Source: Cynocephalus volans
Lineage: Eukaryota; Chordata; Mammalia; Dermoptera; Cynocephalidae
Direction: 5' to 3'
Length of the DNA: 64,000 nucleotides
NCBI RefSeq assembly: GCF_027409185.1
Contig: NC_084478.1
Location: 84,613,624 to 84,677,623 of the forward strand
This document shows, in pieces, positions 1 to 12,519 of this stretch. The position numbers were made by a program, and so were the translations under genes. A model generated the notes under the pieces. The model ran no database searches. It was not told the origin of the DNA and saw only the letters and a list, made by a program, of their open reading frames with translations. How positions within the stretch are numbered: the first letter of the stretch is position 1; every line of letters begins with the position of its first letter.

Positions 1-1540
1 CTGAGAAATATACTATTTGTCCTTCATTTCGGAAGGATAGCCTTGCTGGGTAGAGTATTCTTCCCTGGGAATTTTTGTCCTTTAGTGTTTTGAATATATC
101 ATCTAATTCTTTTCTTGCTTTTAGAGTTTCTGATGAAAAGTCTGATGTTATTCTGATTGGAGCTCTCTTATAGATGACTTGATGCTTCTCTCTTGCAGCT
201 TTTAAGATTCTCTCTTTGTCTTCGAGTTTCATCAGTTTGATTATCACATATCTTGGAGAGGACCTTTTTGGGTTGAATGTGTTTGGTGATCTTTGGGCTT
301 CCTGAATCTGGGGATCTATGACTTTCCCTATACCTGGGAAGTTTTCTTCTATTATTTCATTGAATATGTTTTCTATGCTGTTTCCTTTTTCCTTCCCTTC
401 TGGAATACCCATGATTCGGATATTTGAGCACTTAAGATTGTCAGTTGTCTCTCTCAGATTTTCTTTAATTTTTTAAAATTCTTTTTTCTGTTCTCCCTGT
501 GATGATTCAAACAGCCTGTCTTCAAGATCAGAAATTCTCTCTTCTGCTTGTTCAAGTCTGCTGGTTAAACTCTCTGTTGTGTTTTTTGTTTTGTTGAATG
601 AATCCTTCAGCTCCACAAGCTCAGCTACCTTCTTTCTTAAGGGACTGATTTCTTTGTACATTTCTTCTTTCAGATCCTGTATGTTTTTTCTCATTTCATT
701 GTGTTGTCTAACTTAGTTTTCTTGTATCTCACTTAGTTTCCTTGGAATAGTTACTCTAAATTCCTTGTCTGTCATTTCAAAGACTTCTTATTCTATAGGT
801 TCTAGCACTTAAAAGTTATTAATTTCCTTTGGTGGCAATGTACTTTCTTGACTTTTCATATTTCTGGTTTCTTTCCTTTGGTGTTTTGTCATTGTGGCTG
901 GGGGTATCACAGTCCACTTGTTTCACCCTGATGTCTGGCTTGGATCCTGAAGGGACTGCTGCTTCTGGACAGCAGAAACTAGCCTGGGCCATAAGTATCA
1001 CCCCACCTGCCTTCACTGGCTGGTCTAGCTAAGGGCGGGTGGCTCCAGAGCCTCTGAAATCACTCTCAGAGATGGGGATGGCTGGGGCTGGAAGTCCCAC
1101 ACCACCTGCCTTCACTGGCTCAGCTGACTCAGGGCATGGGATCCCCCAGGCTGTTAGGTCTCTCCCAGCATTGGACTGGCCTTGGCCAGAATTTCCACCC
1201 TGCCTGCCTTCTCTGGGATGGCTGGCTTAGGATGTGGAAGCCCTGAGGCTGTTACATCTCTCAGGGAGGTGGGACCAGCCTTTGCCAGAAGCCTCACCCT
1301 GGCCCTGCCTGCCTTCTCCGGCCCAGCAGGCTTGGGATGTGTAGGCCCAGAAGCTCTAAAGTCTCTCTATGAAATGGGGAGCAACCTGAACTGGGGTCCC
1401 ATGGCAGGAAGCTACTTTCCACTCCAGCACAGATCTCAGGTCCTCCATTGCTGCTCCTCAATAACTGCAAATTGGTCACTCTGTGGGAGAGAGCAACACT
1501 AGGAACCAACTACTCTGCCATCTTGAGTGGAAACTCCTTC
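1..1540 (-). mobile_element. L1 5' portion, antisense (ORF1 remnant + 5' UTR)
   Basis: On the minus strand, about 780-1 encodes LINE-1 ORF1 (RNA-binding chaperone). The coiled-coil segment is visible at 694-473 (heptad-like, with the motif SRLEQAEERISDLED), followed towards 1 by the RRM/C-terminal part. Stops break the frame. About 1,540-780 is the GC-richer 5' UTR; its extreme 5' end at about 1,535 reads AAGATGGCAGAGTAG on the minus strand, the usual L1 start motif. The element continues beyond the left window edge. It abuts an older L1 at 1,541 and may be inserted in it, but its other side is out of view. Confidence 0.88.
1006..1405 (-). repeat. L1 5' UTR monomer array, about 100-bp period, 4 units
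   Basis: The word CCTGCCTTC recurs at 1,006, 1,105, 1,203 and 1,308, giving periods of 99, 98 and 105 bp. Between these anchors the units share the same order of short words (CTGTTAGGTCTCTC / CTGTTACATCTCTC / CTCTAAAGTCTCTC). The array lies in the 5' UTR of the antisense L1 that starts at about 1,540. By analogy with mouse L1 monomers it would be promoter sequence; that role is inferred. Confidence 0.7.
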
Positions 1541-4465
1541 TGATTTGCCTATTTTGAACTGTCCTTGCATTCCTGGGATTAATCCCATGCAACAGTGGTG
1601 AATAATCTTTTTGATGTGCTGTTGGATTCAGTTTTCTAGTTTTTTTTTTAGGTTTCCAGTATTTTGTTATTAATATTTTGTTCTAATATTTTTGTTTTCA
1701 CATCTATGTTCATCAGGGATATTAGCCTATAGTTTTCCTTTTCTTTGTATCCCTGTCTGATTTTTGTATGAGGGTAGTTCTGTCCTCATAGAATGAGTTT
1801 AGGAAAATTTCCACCACTTAAATTTTTTGGAATAGTTTGAGAAGAATTGGTATTAGTTCTTCTTTAAATGTTGGCTAGAATTCAGCAGTGAAGCCATCAA
1901 GTCCTAAGGTTTTTTTTTGTTGTTGTTGTTGTTTATTTGTTTTTTTTTTGTTTGTTTTTTTTATGATAGGAGACTTTTTATTACTGATTCAGTCTTGTTA
2001 CTCATTATTAGTCTGTTTAGGTTTTCTATTTCTTCATGATTCAATCTTGGCAAGTTGTACATGTCTAGGAACTTGTCAATTTCCTCTAGTTTTTCCAATT
2101 TGTTGGCATATAGTTCATAATAGTCTCTAATGATCCTTTCATTTTTGTGGTATCAGTTGTATTGTCCCCTTTTTCATGTCTGATTTTTTTATTTGAGTCA
2201 TCTTTCTATTTTTCTTAGTTAATCTAGCTAATGGTTTGTCAATTTTGTTTATCTTTTCAAAAAACCAACTCTTCATTTTGTTAGTCTCTTATATTATTTC
2301 AGTCTCTATTTCTGCTCTGATCTTTATTAAGTTTATTTTCTGCTAATTTTGGGTTTAGTTTGTTCTTGATTCTCTAGTTCCTTGAGGTGCAACATTATGT
2401 TGTTTATTTGAGCTCTTTCTACTTTACTGATGTTGGCATGTATTGCTATAAACTTCCATCTTAGAATACTTCTGCTGTGTTCTATCTATTTTCATATGTT
2501 GTTTTTTCATTTTTATTTGCCTCAAGATTTTTTAAAAGTTTTTTGCTTAATTTCTTTATTGACCCATTGGTTGTGCAGGAGCATGTTCTTTGATCTCCAT
2601 GTATCTGAACAGTTTCCACAGTTCCTCTTGTTATTAATTCCTAACTTTATTCTACTGCGGTCAGAAAGATTCTTGATATCATTTAAATTTAAAAAAATTT
2701 TAAAGCTTTTTCTTATGGCCTAACATGCTCTATCCTGGCAAATGTTCCATGTGTTGCTGAGAAGAATGTGTATCTGCAGCTGTTAAATGGAATGTGCTGT
2801 AAATATCTGTTAGATCCATTTGGTCTACGGTGCAGTTTAACTCCTATGTTTTCTCATTTATTTTCTGTTTGAGTGATCTAGTCATTGCTGAAAGTGGAAT
2901 GTTAATATGCCCTACTATTATTATATTGCAGCCTATCTCTCCATTTAAGTTTGTTAATATTTGCTTTATATATTTAGCTACTCTTATGTTGAGTATATAT
3001 ATACCTACAATTGTATTCTCTTACTGTTTTGATCTCTTTATCATTACACAATGGCCTTCTTTGTCTTTTTTTACAGTTTTTGACTTGAAGTTCATTTTAT
3101 CTAATAGAAATATAGCTATTCCTGCTCATTTTTGGTTTCCATTTACATGGAATATCTTTTTTCTATCCCTTATCATTAAAGTCTGTGTGTGTCCTTACAG
3201 GTGAAATGAGTTTCCTGTAGTCAGCATATAGTTGAGTCTTACTTTTTAAAAAAATCCATTTGGCACCTCTCTTTCAATTGAAAAATTTAATCTATTTACA
3301 TTTAAGGTAATTATAGATACATAAGGACTTACTCCTCACACTTTGTTACTCGTTTTCTGATTGATTATGTATCTTTTATTTCTTTCTCTCTGTTTTTCTT
3401 TGTGGTTAAGTAATTTTTTTAGTTGTGTGTTTTGATCCTTTGATTTTTATTTTTTATTATATCCATTATATGTTTTTGCTTTTTGGTTTCTATGGGGCCT
3501 ACAAAAAACATCTTATAGTTATTACAAGTTATTTTAAACTGATAATGAATTGACTATGATTGCAAAATAAAGAAATAAACAGAACAAAAAAACCGCTCTG
3601 CATGTTAATTCTACTCCCCCATTTTGTATTTTTGATATCACATTTCACATCTTTTTATATTGCCTATGCCTTGACAAATTAATGTAGTTATTATTACTTT
3701 TAATAGTTTTGTTTTTTAGTCTTCATACTAAAGATATAAATGATTTATAAACCGTGATTTCAGTATTAGAGTATTTAAATAAGCATAATTTGAAGGCATA
3801 GTTTTATGCCTTCAGATGTTTTTTGTTACACATTGTCATCCTTTTCCTCCAGTTTGAAGAATGTTCTTTAGCATTTCTTGTAGGACAGGTCTGGTAGTGA
3901 TGAATTTCTTCAGTTTTTGTTTAGAAAAGTTTTTATTTCTCCTTCATTTCTGAAGGATATCTTTTCTGGGTACAGTATTATTTGCAGTTTTTGCCCTTCA
4001 GAACTCTGAATATATTGTCCCACTTCCTTCTGGCCTGTAAAGCTTCTACTGAGAGGTCTACTGCCAGGTGTATTGAAATTCCATTACATGTTATTTGCTT
4101 GTTTTCTCTTGCTGCTCTCAGGATCCTCTCTTTGTCTTTGATCTTTGAGAGTTTAATTATAAGATGTCATGGAGTAGTCTTATTTCATTGAATCTGATTG
4201 TTGACCTTTGGCCTTTCTGTACCCAGATATTTATATCTTTCTCCAAGTTTGGAAAGTTTTCTGTTATTATTTATTTGCATAAGCTTTCTACCCTTTTGTC
4301 TTTCTCAGCCTCCTCTTAAAGTCCAATAAACTGAAAATTTGCTCTTTTGATGTTTTACTGTAGATTTCATAAGCCTCCTTTGTCTCTTTTCATTTTTTTT
4401 CTTTTATGACTGTATTTTCAAACTGCCTGTCTTCTGTGCTCAGTGATTCTTCTGTTCGATTTTTT
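1541..4465 (-). mobile_element. Older L1, antisense, part 1 (RT region through ORF1)
   Basis: Antisense LINE-1 that begins inside the ORF2 reverse transcriptase (1,541-2,300). It runs through the ORF2 endonuclease region (about 2,750-3,330) and the inter-ORF spacer (about 3,340-3,850), and into ORF1 (about 3,870-4,465). All frames carry many stops. Divergence from the other L1s in the window is clearly higher, and the sequence resembles my memory of mammalian-wide L1MA-type elements. It is interrupted at 4,465 by another L1 and resumes at about 5,616 (part 2). Its 3' end is missing at 1,541. Confidence 0.85.
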
Positions 4466-5615
4466 TAATTGAAGCATGATTGATTATACATAATTTTGGG
4501 GGGTACAACGTTGATTACCATCACCTTTGTACAACATGTGTTAAATCAATATTATTAGCATGTTCATTATTACAAATTATAATTATTCTTTATGCCTCTT
4601 ACCCAATCTCTCCCTTCCCCCTTTTCCTCCCGGCCCCCAGTAACCATAGATCTGTTCTCTCCTTCTGAAAGATCAGCATATTATTGTGCTATTCTCTTTC
4701 TTTCTATCTTTCTTTCTTTCCTTCTTAGCACCCACTTATGAGTGAAGACATGCAGTATTTCTCTTTCTGTGTCTGGCTTATTTCACTTAACAATTTTCTT
4801 CAAGCTCATCCATGTTGCTGCAAATGGCAGGATTTCATTCTTTTTTATAGCTGAGTAGTATTCCATGGTGTATATATACCACATTTTCCTTATTCAGTCA
4901 TCTATTGATGGAGGTTGGTTCCATATTTTGGCTATTGTAAATAGAGTTGCATTGAACATGGGAATGCAGATATCCCTTCACCATGATGATTTCCATTCCT
5001 TTGGGTATGTACCCAGAAGAGGGATTGTTGGATTATATGGTGGTTCTATCTGTAGTTGCTTCAGAAACCTCCATACTGTTTTCCATAATGGCTGTACTAT
5101 TCTACAGTCCTACCAACAGTGTAGGAGGGTTCCCCTTTCTGTACATCCTCATCAGCATTTGTTATTCTTGTTTTTTTTAAAACCGGCCAGTCTAATAGGG
5201 GTAAGATGATAACTCAATGTAGTTTTGATTTGCATTTCTCTGTTGACTAGTGATGCTGAGCCTTTTTTCATGTACCTGTTTGCCACTTGTATGTCTTCCT
5301 TTGAAAAATCTCTATTCAGCTCCTTTGCCCATTTTCTAATTGGATTATTTGATTTTTTACTGTGAAGTTGTTTGAATCCCTTATATATTTTGGATATTAA
5401 TCCCTTGTCAAATGTATAGTTTGCAAATATTTTCTCCCATTCTGTAGGTTGTCTTTCAGCTCTGTTAATTGTTTCTTTTGCTGTGCAGAAGGTTTTTAGT
5501 GTGATATAATCACATTTTTTAATTTTTTCTTTTGTTGCTTGTGCTTTCGGGATCTTATTCATAAAGTCTTTGTCCAGTCCTACTTTCTGAAGTGTTTCCC
5601 ATGTTTTCTTTTAGT
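4466..5615 (-). mobile_element. 5'-truncated L1 nested in the older L1
   Basis: L1 3' UTR (from about 4,466) and ORF2 C-terminus, antisense. The open stretch 5,562-5,152 (minus) encodes 136 aa of the ORF2 C-terminal region, with recognisable words such as [11 protein letters not shown]. The host ORF1 reads ATTCTTCTGTTCGAT just before the insert and ATTCTGCTGTTGATG just after it. This looks like a decayed target-site duplication and explains the gap in the older L1. An imperfect CTTT microsatellite lies at about 4,696-4,727. Confidence 0.8.
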
Positions 5616-7175
5616 AACTTTATTAATTCTGCTGTTGATGCTCTGTATTCATATTGCATTTTTATTTTATTCATTTTATTTTTCAGGCTTAGGATTTCTA
5701 TTTGAATTCTTTTTTATCATTTCAATCTCTGTTAAATTTGTCTGATAAGTTTCTGAGTTGTTTCTCTGTACAGTCTCAAAGTTTGTTGAGCTTCCTTAAA
5801 GCAGCTCTTTTGAATTCTTTTTCTGAGAGATCACACACCTCCATCACTTTAGGTTTGGTGTCTGGTGCCTTATTTTGTCCATTTGGTTAGGTAATATTTC
5901 TCTGAATATTCTCGATGCTTGTGGACATGCAACATTGTCTGCACATTGAAGAATTAAGTATTTATTACAATCTTTGAAGTCTGGTTTTGTTTGTGCCTGT
6001 CCATCAATGGGCCTTCCAGAAACTTTGAGCAGACTGACTTGTGTTCCCTAAGCCCAGTACCACTGCAGCTGTCTCAGCACTAGGGGGTGCTCTAAGCCCA
6101 GGTGTGCCAGGAGACTCATAAGGGCTCCAAGGCTTGCAGGACTTTCCAGCCTGGATGGACCTGGGGAAGACCAAGGAGTGTTTCTGGGCTGTGTGGGAAA
6201 GCTGGCCAGGGACCCCAGCCTGGAAGTCTGTCCTGGAGACCCACTCAGGTGCACATCTCAACGATACCCTGCACAGGTTGCACAGTTCCCTGACTACAGC
6301 GAGAGCAGCGGAGAAGTAACTGGGCCCCCTCAAGATCTGCTATGAGACAGATGCTGGTAAGCCTGTCTAATTGTCTCTTCTGTTCATCTCCCAGCAGGTC
6401 TCTGCAGAAGTGGAATAGATGCCTGACTGTAGCAGGAGGGGCTGTAGTTGGGACTAGGCCCCCTCAGGGTCTGCTGTGGGATGGAGGCTGGCAAGCTTGT
6501 CTCATTGGCTTAGATGGGCACGTGTCGTACAGCAGGTCCCTGCACAGTTAGGATAGTTTTCCAAGTGCAGCAGGAGGAGCCAGTGAGACTGGGGCCCCTT
6601 AGGATCTGATGTGGGAAGGCAGCCAACGACCCTGTCTTATTGGCTCAAATGGGCACACATCTCCCAGCAGGTCCCTGCACATGTAGGCTATCACCCCAAC
6701 AGCAGCAGGAGGAAAGGAAGCTGAGACTAAATCCCCTTGGGATCTGCTGTGGATTGAAGGCTGGCGAGCTCCTCACGGAGGCTCAGATTCCCTGGCTGCT
6801 AGATACAGGCAATTTCCCCTCTGTGACCTTTTGAGAGCAGATCTAAAATAGGGCCTCAGCTGAGAGAGGTTGGAGCCAAGCCACAGAACAACTTTTAGGT
6901 TCACCACCAAAACCAATGTCGGTAGGCAAACAAACTCTTAGCTGAAGCACTAGTGTGTGCGATTCTTCCTGGACCCCTTGGCAGATGGTTTTGGTTGCAG
7001 CATCAAGGCCAAATGGGGCTGTGGTCAAGCCCTTTGGGGAATGAAGCTTTTGTTTCCAGTTTTGAACTCCAGAGCACAATTTGTGGGTCTGCTACTTGGG
7101 TGCTGGTCTGTACTCTCACAACTTGCTGTTGTGGGGGGATATAAATACATCCTATTCCACCATCTTGCTAATGTA
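5616..7175 (-). mobile_element. Older L1, antisense, part 2 (ORF1 N-terminus and 5' UTR)
   Basis: Resumes ORF1 of the older L1 where part 1 stopped (N-terminal coiled-coil region to about 5,890), then continues into a long GC-rich 5' UTR (about 5,990-7,175). The minus-strand 5' end at about 7,172 reads AAGATGGTGGAATAG, the L1 start motif. Open frames in the 5' UTR on either strand (for example 6,333-6,004 minus) are not conserved coding sequence. Confidence 0.83.
6385..6800 (-). repeat. L1 5' UTR monomer array, about 137-bp period, 3 units
   Basis: Units are marked by AGCAGGTCTCTGCA / AGCAGGTCCCTGCACA at about 6,392, 6,533 and 6,666, each followed by a shared GCAGCAGGAGGA-type word and a GGATCTGCTGTGG-type word. 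The array belongs to the 5' UTR of the older antisense L1. Confidence 0.6.
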
Positions 7176-9898
7176 ACCAGTGCTATTTTTTGAAATAAGC
7201 AAATACAATCGATATAGCATATGATGCTGTTTAGAGAGTTCTTTTAGCATCTAACTTTCATAAAATACTATGTTTTAAAGTTCCTGAAATGTATATTTTG
7301 GTTTAATCAGTTTGACACTATTACAAAACTTAATATGAAGAAGCAAACCTGATTCTTATCATTTGTGTAGAATACAAATGAGTATTTGATCTACAGATTT
7401 ATAAGAATGGGGTTTTATTTCTTTTAAGCAATCTTACATAATACAGTTGAAGTTTTATCAGTACTAATTATATTTTTTATATTCTATTTTTCTGATTAAA
7501 ACTATGAACAGGCAATATGGGTTATATTTATAATATGACTTTTATTGCTTGTTATATTTTTGAAACATGAATGATTAAATTTCACATCAGGTATTAAAGA
7601 ATTAAAATTATACTTGCAAAATAGTGCATGGTTTAAGAGAAAATGCCCTTAGGCTGTCATCCAATTTAAAGAGAAATATATTTGAGGTACATCTGTACAG
7701 AACATTTACATTATTGAAGTTGCTGAGAAAGACATAATTCCATAAGTTCAATTTTTACATGGGTAACTTACATTCTTAGTTTATTAATTTGACAAATTTG
7801 ATATGAACTTTATATATTTGTTTTCTTGTTATTACATTCTGGAAAATATATTTTATTTTGTTCTAATTTCTCATTTTCTAAAAAGCTGGTTTATTTTTAC
7901 AGTTTAGTTTAAAAATACAAATTGGCTTAATTCTTTGTGTGTTCAAGCCTTGCCATAATCCAGACAATGCTTTACCTGTTTTAGGATCTGTTTGATGAGA
8001 CATCTAATCATTTTTACATATTCTCTAAATGAGTTTTACCTTAATGTACTAAGTACAATATTTTCTTTTTCTTTTTTCATAATCCTGACTGATATAGTGC
8101 AATAATGCCTATGGAGAGAAACTTAAACTGATTGTGTTTTATTATCTTGAATGAAGGAAAACAGCATGTTTATGCAAATACATGTTACGGTAATATTTGT
8201 ACAGAAATTATTTTGAATGATGCTTTAATCCACGTTTTTATATAGTTTGAAGCATCTAAGTTGGACATATTTATATTTATTCTAACATAGCATAGTTTAA
8301 AAATAGTCACCGTACTGAATGAGATAGAGGTTTCTTAAATTCAATTATTCAGCATTCATTTAATTAGAATCTACTTTCTAGAGGTCATTGTATAAGGCAC
8401 CATCAGTGGTACAATAAGACATGGCTTTTTCCTTACTCTGTAGTGTTAGAGTAGGAACTTTGATAGTCATAACTATATTAACAGGGCTATATATCAGCAG
8501 GGGAGGGAGTTACAAACAAAATGTCTAAGTGCATTTGTAGGTGATATAAATGAAGTGTCTAGGTATAGGAAAGAAAAGCCATGCTGGAAATTAAACAGAA
8601 AACCACTTCATATGTACAACTGTATGGTGGCACCATATAATGTAATACATATAATGTTGTAAATGATATTTTACTTTTTCAGTTGAAAATATATACATTA
8701 AAAAGTAAAAATGTTTTTCTTTTGTAATTTGTTTCTCCTTGATTTGGAAATAGAAACAAAGTCCCTCTTTTTCACTAAGATGTTTGTGTCAGTCTTATAA
8801 TTCATATTTCAGTGTACAGTTAATATTTTGACTACTTTGAGTAGGAGCAATATTTTGTCTTAGTCACTTTCATAATGGAAAATAGATGTTCATTTAATTC
8901 TCACAATACATACGAGGGTTTGGAGCTACACGTAGGTTTGGAAGTGAGGGTAAAGCTGGAGGGATAGTTACATATATATATAATCTCTGAGAATGCCCCT
9001 CTCTCCATTTAAAGGTTTCCTGCCATTCCACACTATAATCATAATTTGAAACTCTCATTTCAAATGGCAGAAATGTCATAAGTTTGAAGGAAAATAAGGG
9101 GGTAGTCCATTGAATCTTTGCTCTCTAGTGCTCTCGTTGCTCTTTAGTGAAGGACTAAAATCAAGATTGAGCATGAAGCCCCATTTCCAATAATAACTTT
9201 GTGTGGAATCTTCATGAGTTTAGCTTTGAAGATTCCTGCCCATCATGGTTTGTTGCAGGGAGAGCAAATACACTTTCTCTTGCTTTAGAAAAGGCTTGCT
9301 GTTTATTTGAAAAATAGAACCTGAAGTGTTGCGTCAGAGAAAAGCAGGGTTCTTATGGCAGGGATAGGGTGAAGCCTCAGTAGAGGATGCTGAAAAGAAT
9401 TCCTATGTGGGTATCTAATAAGGGCATAGTTACAGCTCACAAGATGCTAGTGTATACAGGTTTGGCACCCAATGACCCCACACAATGACCAAAGCAATAA
9501 AAATGTAAATATGTATTAGTGTGGTGACAGGACACAGATTTTTAAAAATCTGATTTTTTGATTGTGTATAAGCAAATTCAGAGCTTGGTGGGCTCCCAGG
9601 GGAAGAAGAAAATCCTGAGTTAACTTATTATAAACCAGAAATGACTGAGAAAACACTAAAAGCAATTTATTGAACTGAAGTTGAGTAGATCAGGTTTTCA
9701 GCCAACAGTTGAAATAAGGACTTGAAGATTAAATTGAGTTATAGAAAATTACAAATGATTTTATAGTGAATAGATTAAGGCTTCTTTTAAAAGTTCACTG
9801 TCCAAGAAAGGGTCCTAATGAACACATCCTTTCTGTTGCTTATTCTATGTGTCTTGCTGTAGAGACTTTCTCTTCATCCTAACTTGGTTCCCTAATTT
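7176..9898. other. AT-rich unique intergenic DNA
   Basis: No gene, RNA gene or young repeat is visible. The longest open frames are 60-80 codons with no family resemblance. A stretch at about 8,340-8,560 has the wording of a very old interspersed repeat of the L2/MIR era (decayed 'table of contents'-like match to a remembered consensus), but I cannot name it. The last part, from 9,899, is duplicated in inverted orientation at 11,096. Confidence 0.6.
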
Positions 9899-10073
9899 TA
9901 GACTAAAATATGACCAAATATGAGTCTACACATGAGCTAAAATCAGTTCATGTTTTGGATAGATATTTTATATAGATTCTGGACAAGCTCCCATAAATTA
10001 ACTCCTAGCAATACTCAGTTATGTAAAGAAAATATAACTTTTTAAATTTTCTAGAATTGGCCACATTTTCTTT
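9899..10073 (+). repeat. Left arm of a 175-bp inverted duplication
   Basis: Its reverse complement recurs at 11,096-11,270 with the same length, no gaps, and about 7 mismatches in 175 bp (about 96% identity by eye). The arm starts TAGACTAAAATATGACC. It lies at the edge of the unique DNA, and the arms enclose about 1.02 kb that is mostly an L1 ORF1 fragment. Confidence 0.9.
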
Positions 10074-10149
10074 AAGAGTTCCAGTTTCCCTCTAGGGAAG
10101 ATGGAGGTGGGGAGAGTAACTGAATGATAGTTTCCCAGCCTCTTACAAC

Positions 10150-11095
10150 TGTCTCTATTCATGATGGTGATTATCATTTTGGGGTTCCAATGTAGGAATC
10201 CCTTGAGGAATTCTTGTATGTGTGGCCTTGTGGTGATGAATTCCCACAGTTTTTGTTTATCTGAGAAGAATACCAGTTCTCCTTCATTTCTGAAGGATAG
10301 CTTTGCAGCGTATAATGTTTCTGGCTGGCATTGTTTTCTGTCAGTATTTTGAGTATATCATTCTGGCCTGTAAGGTTTCTGCTGAGAAATCAGTTTTTAA
10401 TCAGATGGGGATTACTTTATAGGTTACTTGATGTCTTACTGTTTTCTTTGACTTTTTACAATTTGACTAAATGTGTGTTGGAGAGGACCTTTTTGGGTTG
10501 AGGCTGTTTGGGGATCTTTGAGCCTCTTGGATCTGGACAACTATGTCTCTCCCAATACTTGGGAAGTTTTCAGCTATTATTTTGATAAATCGGTTTTCGA
10601 TGCCTTTTCTTTTCTCTTCTTCTTCTGAAACACCAACACCCATAATTTCAATGTTTTTATGCTTACAGTTGTCACATAGATCTTGTAGGCTTTCTTCATT
10701 TTTTAAAATTCTTTTTTTTCCACTAAAAATATCCCAAGAATTTTTTAAAATTCTTTTTTGGGGGTGGGGGTTATTTCAAAATTTCTGTCTTTGAGTTCAG
10801 AAATTCTTTCTTCTCCTTGCTCTACCCTGGTGCTTAAGCTCTTGGTTTTATTTTTATTTCATTGAATGCATTCTTCAGTTCCAAGATTTCTGATTGGTTT
10901 TTTCTTACCATATCTATCTCTTTGTTGAATTCCTCCTTCAGATCCTGTATTGTTTTTCTCATTTTGTTGTTTGTCTATCTGACTTTTCTTGCATCTCGTT
11001 GAGTTTCCTTAAGATTAATATTTGAAATTCCTTTTCTGGCATTTCATAGATTTCTCATTGTTTGGGGTCTGGTACTAGAGAATTATTGTATTACT
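10150..11095 (-). mobile_element. L1 ORF1 fragment, antisense, between inverted arms
   Basis: Antisense ORF1 from near its C-terminus (about 10,200) to near its N-terminus (about 11,090). The conserved ORF1 words for the RRM and C-terminal domain are readable on the minus strand, but stops break the frame. There is no 3' UTR or poly(A) at the left and no 5' UTR at the right, so this is not a simple insertion product. It ends exactly where the right inverted arm begins. Confidence 0.8.
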
Positions 11096-11270
11096 AAAGG
11101 AAATGTGGCCAATTCTAGAAAATAAAAAAAGTTATATTTTCTTTACATAACTGAGTACTGCTAGGAGTTAATTTATGGGAGCTTGTTCAGAATCTATATA
11201 AAATATCTATCCAAAACATGAGCTGATTTTAGCTCATGTGTAGACTCATATGTGGTCATATTTTAGTCTA
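11096..11270 (-). repeat. Right arm of the 175-bp inverted duplication
   Basis: Reverse-complement copy of 9,899-10,073 at about 96% identity. It is flanked on the left by L1 ORF1 sequence and on the right by the 3' end of another antisense L1 (from about 11,271). Confidence 0.9.
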
Positions 11271-12030
11271 TTTTCTTCTTTTTTCATTGTTTTTGATAAA
11301 ATACTTGAGATCTACTCTCAGAAAATTTCTAATATATAACAAATTATTATTAACTATAGTCAATATGCTGTACATTAGGTCTTCAGAACTTATTTATCTT
11401 ATAACCAAAAGTTTGTATCCTTTGCCCAATGACTTCCTTTTTCCTCACCCCTATCACCTGGGAAGCACCATTGTACTCACTGTTAGTGTGAGTTTGCCTT
11501 CTTTTCAGATTCCACATATAAATCAGATAATGTAGTATTTGTCTTTCTGTGTCTGGCTTATTTCACTTAGCATAATGTCCTTCAGGTTCATCCACATTGT
11601 TACACATGGCAGGATTTCCTTGTTTTTAAGTCTGAAAAATATTTAAACACACACATACATACAAACCACATTTTCTTCACTCATTAATCTGATGATGAAC
11701 AGAAGTTGTTTGTTGTTTCTACATGGCTATTGTGAATAATACTGCAATAAACATGGGAGTGCAAATATCTCTTTGAGATCATGTTTTTTTAATTGACACA
11801 TATTGATTTTACATATTTATGGAGTACAGAGTTGTGGTTATACTTCCAACACTTGTTATCATTTGACATTTTGATAATAGCCATCCTAAAAGGCACGAGA
11901 TAATATTTAATTGTGGCTTTGATATGCATTTTTCTGATGATTAGTGATGTTGACCATCTTTTCATATACCTGTTGGCCATTTGCATGTCTTCTTTGGAAC
12001 GATGTCTATTCAGGTCCTTTGTCTATTGTT
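11271..12030 (-). mobile_element. L1 3'-end fragment, antisense
   Basis: 3' UTR (11,271-11,500) and ORF2 C-terminal region, antisense; the minus frame at 11,986-11,789 carries part of the ORF2 tail. A second 3' UTR-like word block at about 11,787-11,850 suggests a small nested or recombined piece. 5'-truncated at about 12,030. Confidence 0.7.
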
Positions 12031-12034
12031 CTTT

Positions 12035-12519
12035 ATTTTTTAAATTTTTTTAATTTAATTTTTTTATTATTAACATATTCATTTTTACAAATCATGGTTT
12101 TTCTTTATGCCCTTTACCAGAATTGTCTCTCTCCAAGCCCCCTCCCTCCCTTCCACCATTTACTATTTTTATTGGAGTTATTTGTTAACATCTTACGTTA
12201 GTATGATAACCAGTCATGATGTATTAACTTAAGTTCAATTTATTCCAATTTTCTTAGTTTTAATCTAATGTCCTTTTTCTGTTCCAGGATACCACATTAC
12301 ATTTAGGTGCCATTGCCTTCTTAAGCTCCTTTTGGCTTTGATGGTTTCTCACTTTTGTCTTTGATGATCCTGATAGTTTTAAGGAGTACTGGTTAAGTGT
12401 ATTGTGGGATGCACCTGTCCTGGAATTTTTCTCATGATTAGACAGGGTTTTGGGGAGAAAGATCATACAGGTACATTCTTTTTCATCATGCCATATCAAA
12501 GGTACATGCTATCAGAATG
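12035..12519 (-). mobile_element. Ancient L1M-type 3' UTR remnant
   Basis: The block from about 12,180 to 12,519 contains a word order (CCAGGATACCACATTACATTT, then a 'tgatgatcctgatagtttt aaggagtactgg' block) that I remember from old mammalian L1M 3' ends. A short younger L1 3' UTR-like piece precedes it (about 12,035-12,160). No coding potential. Confidence 0.5.
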
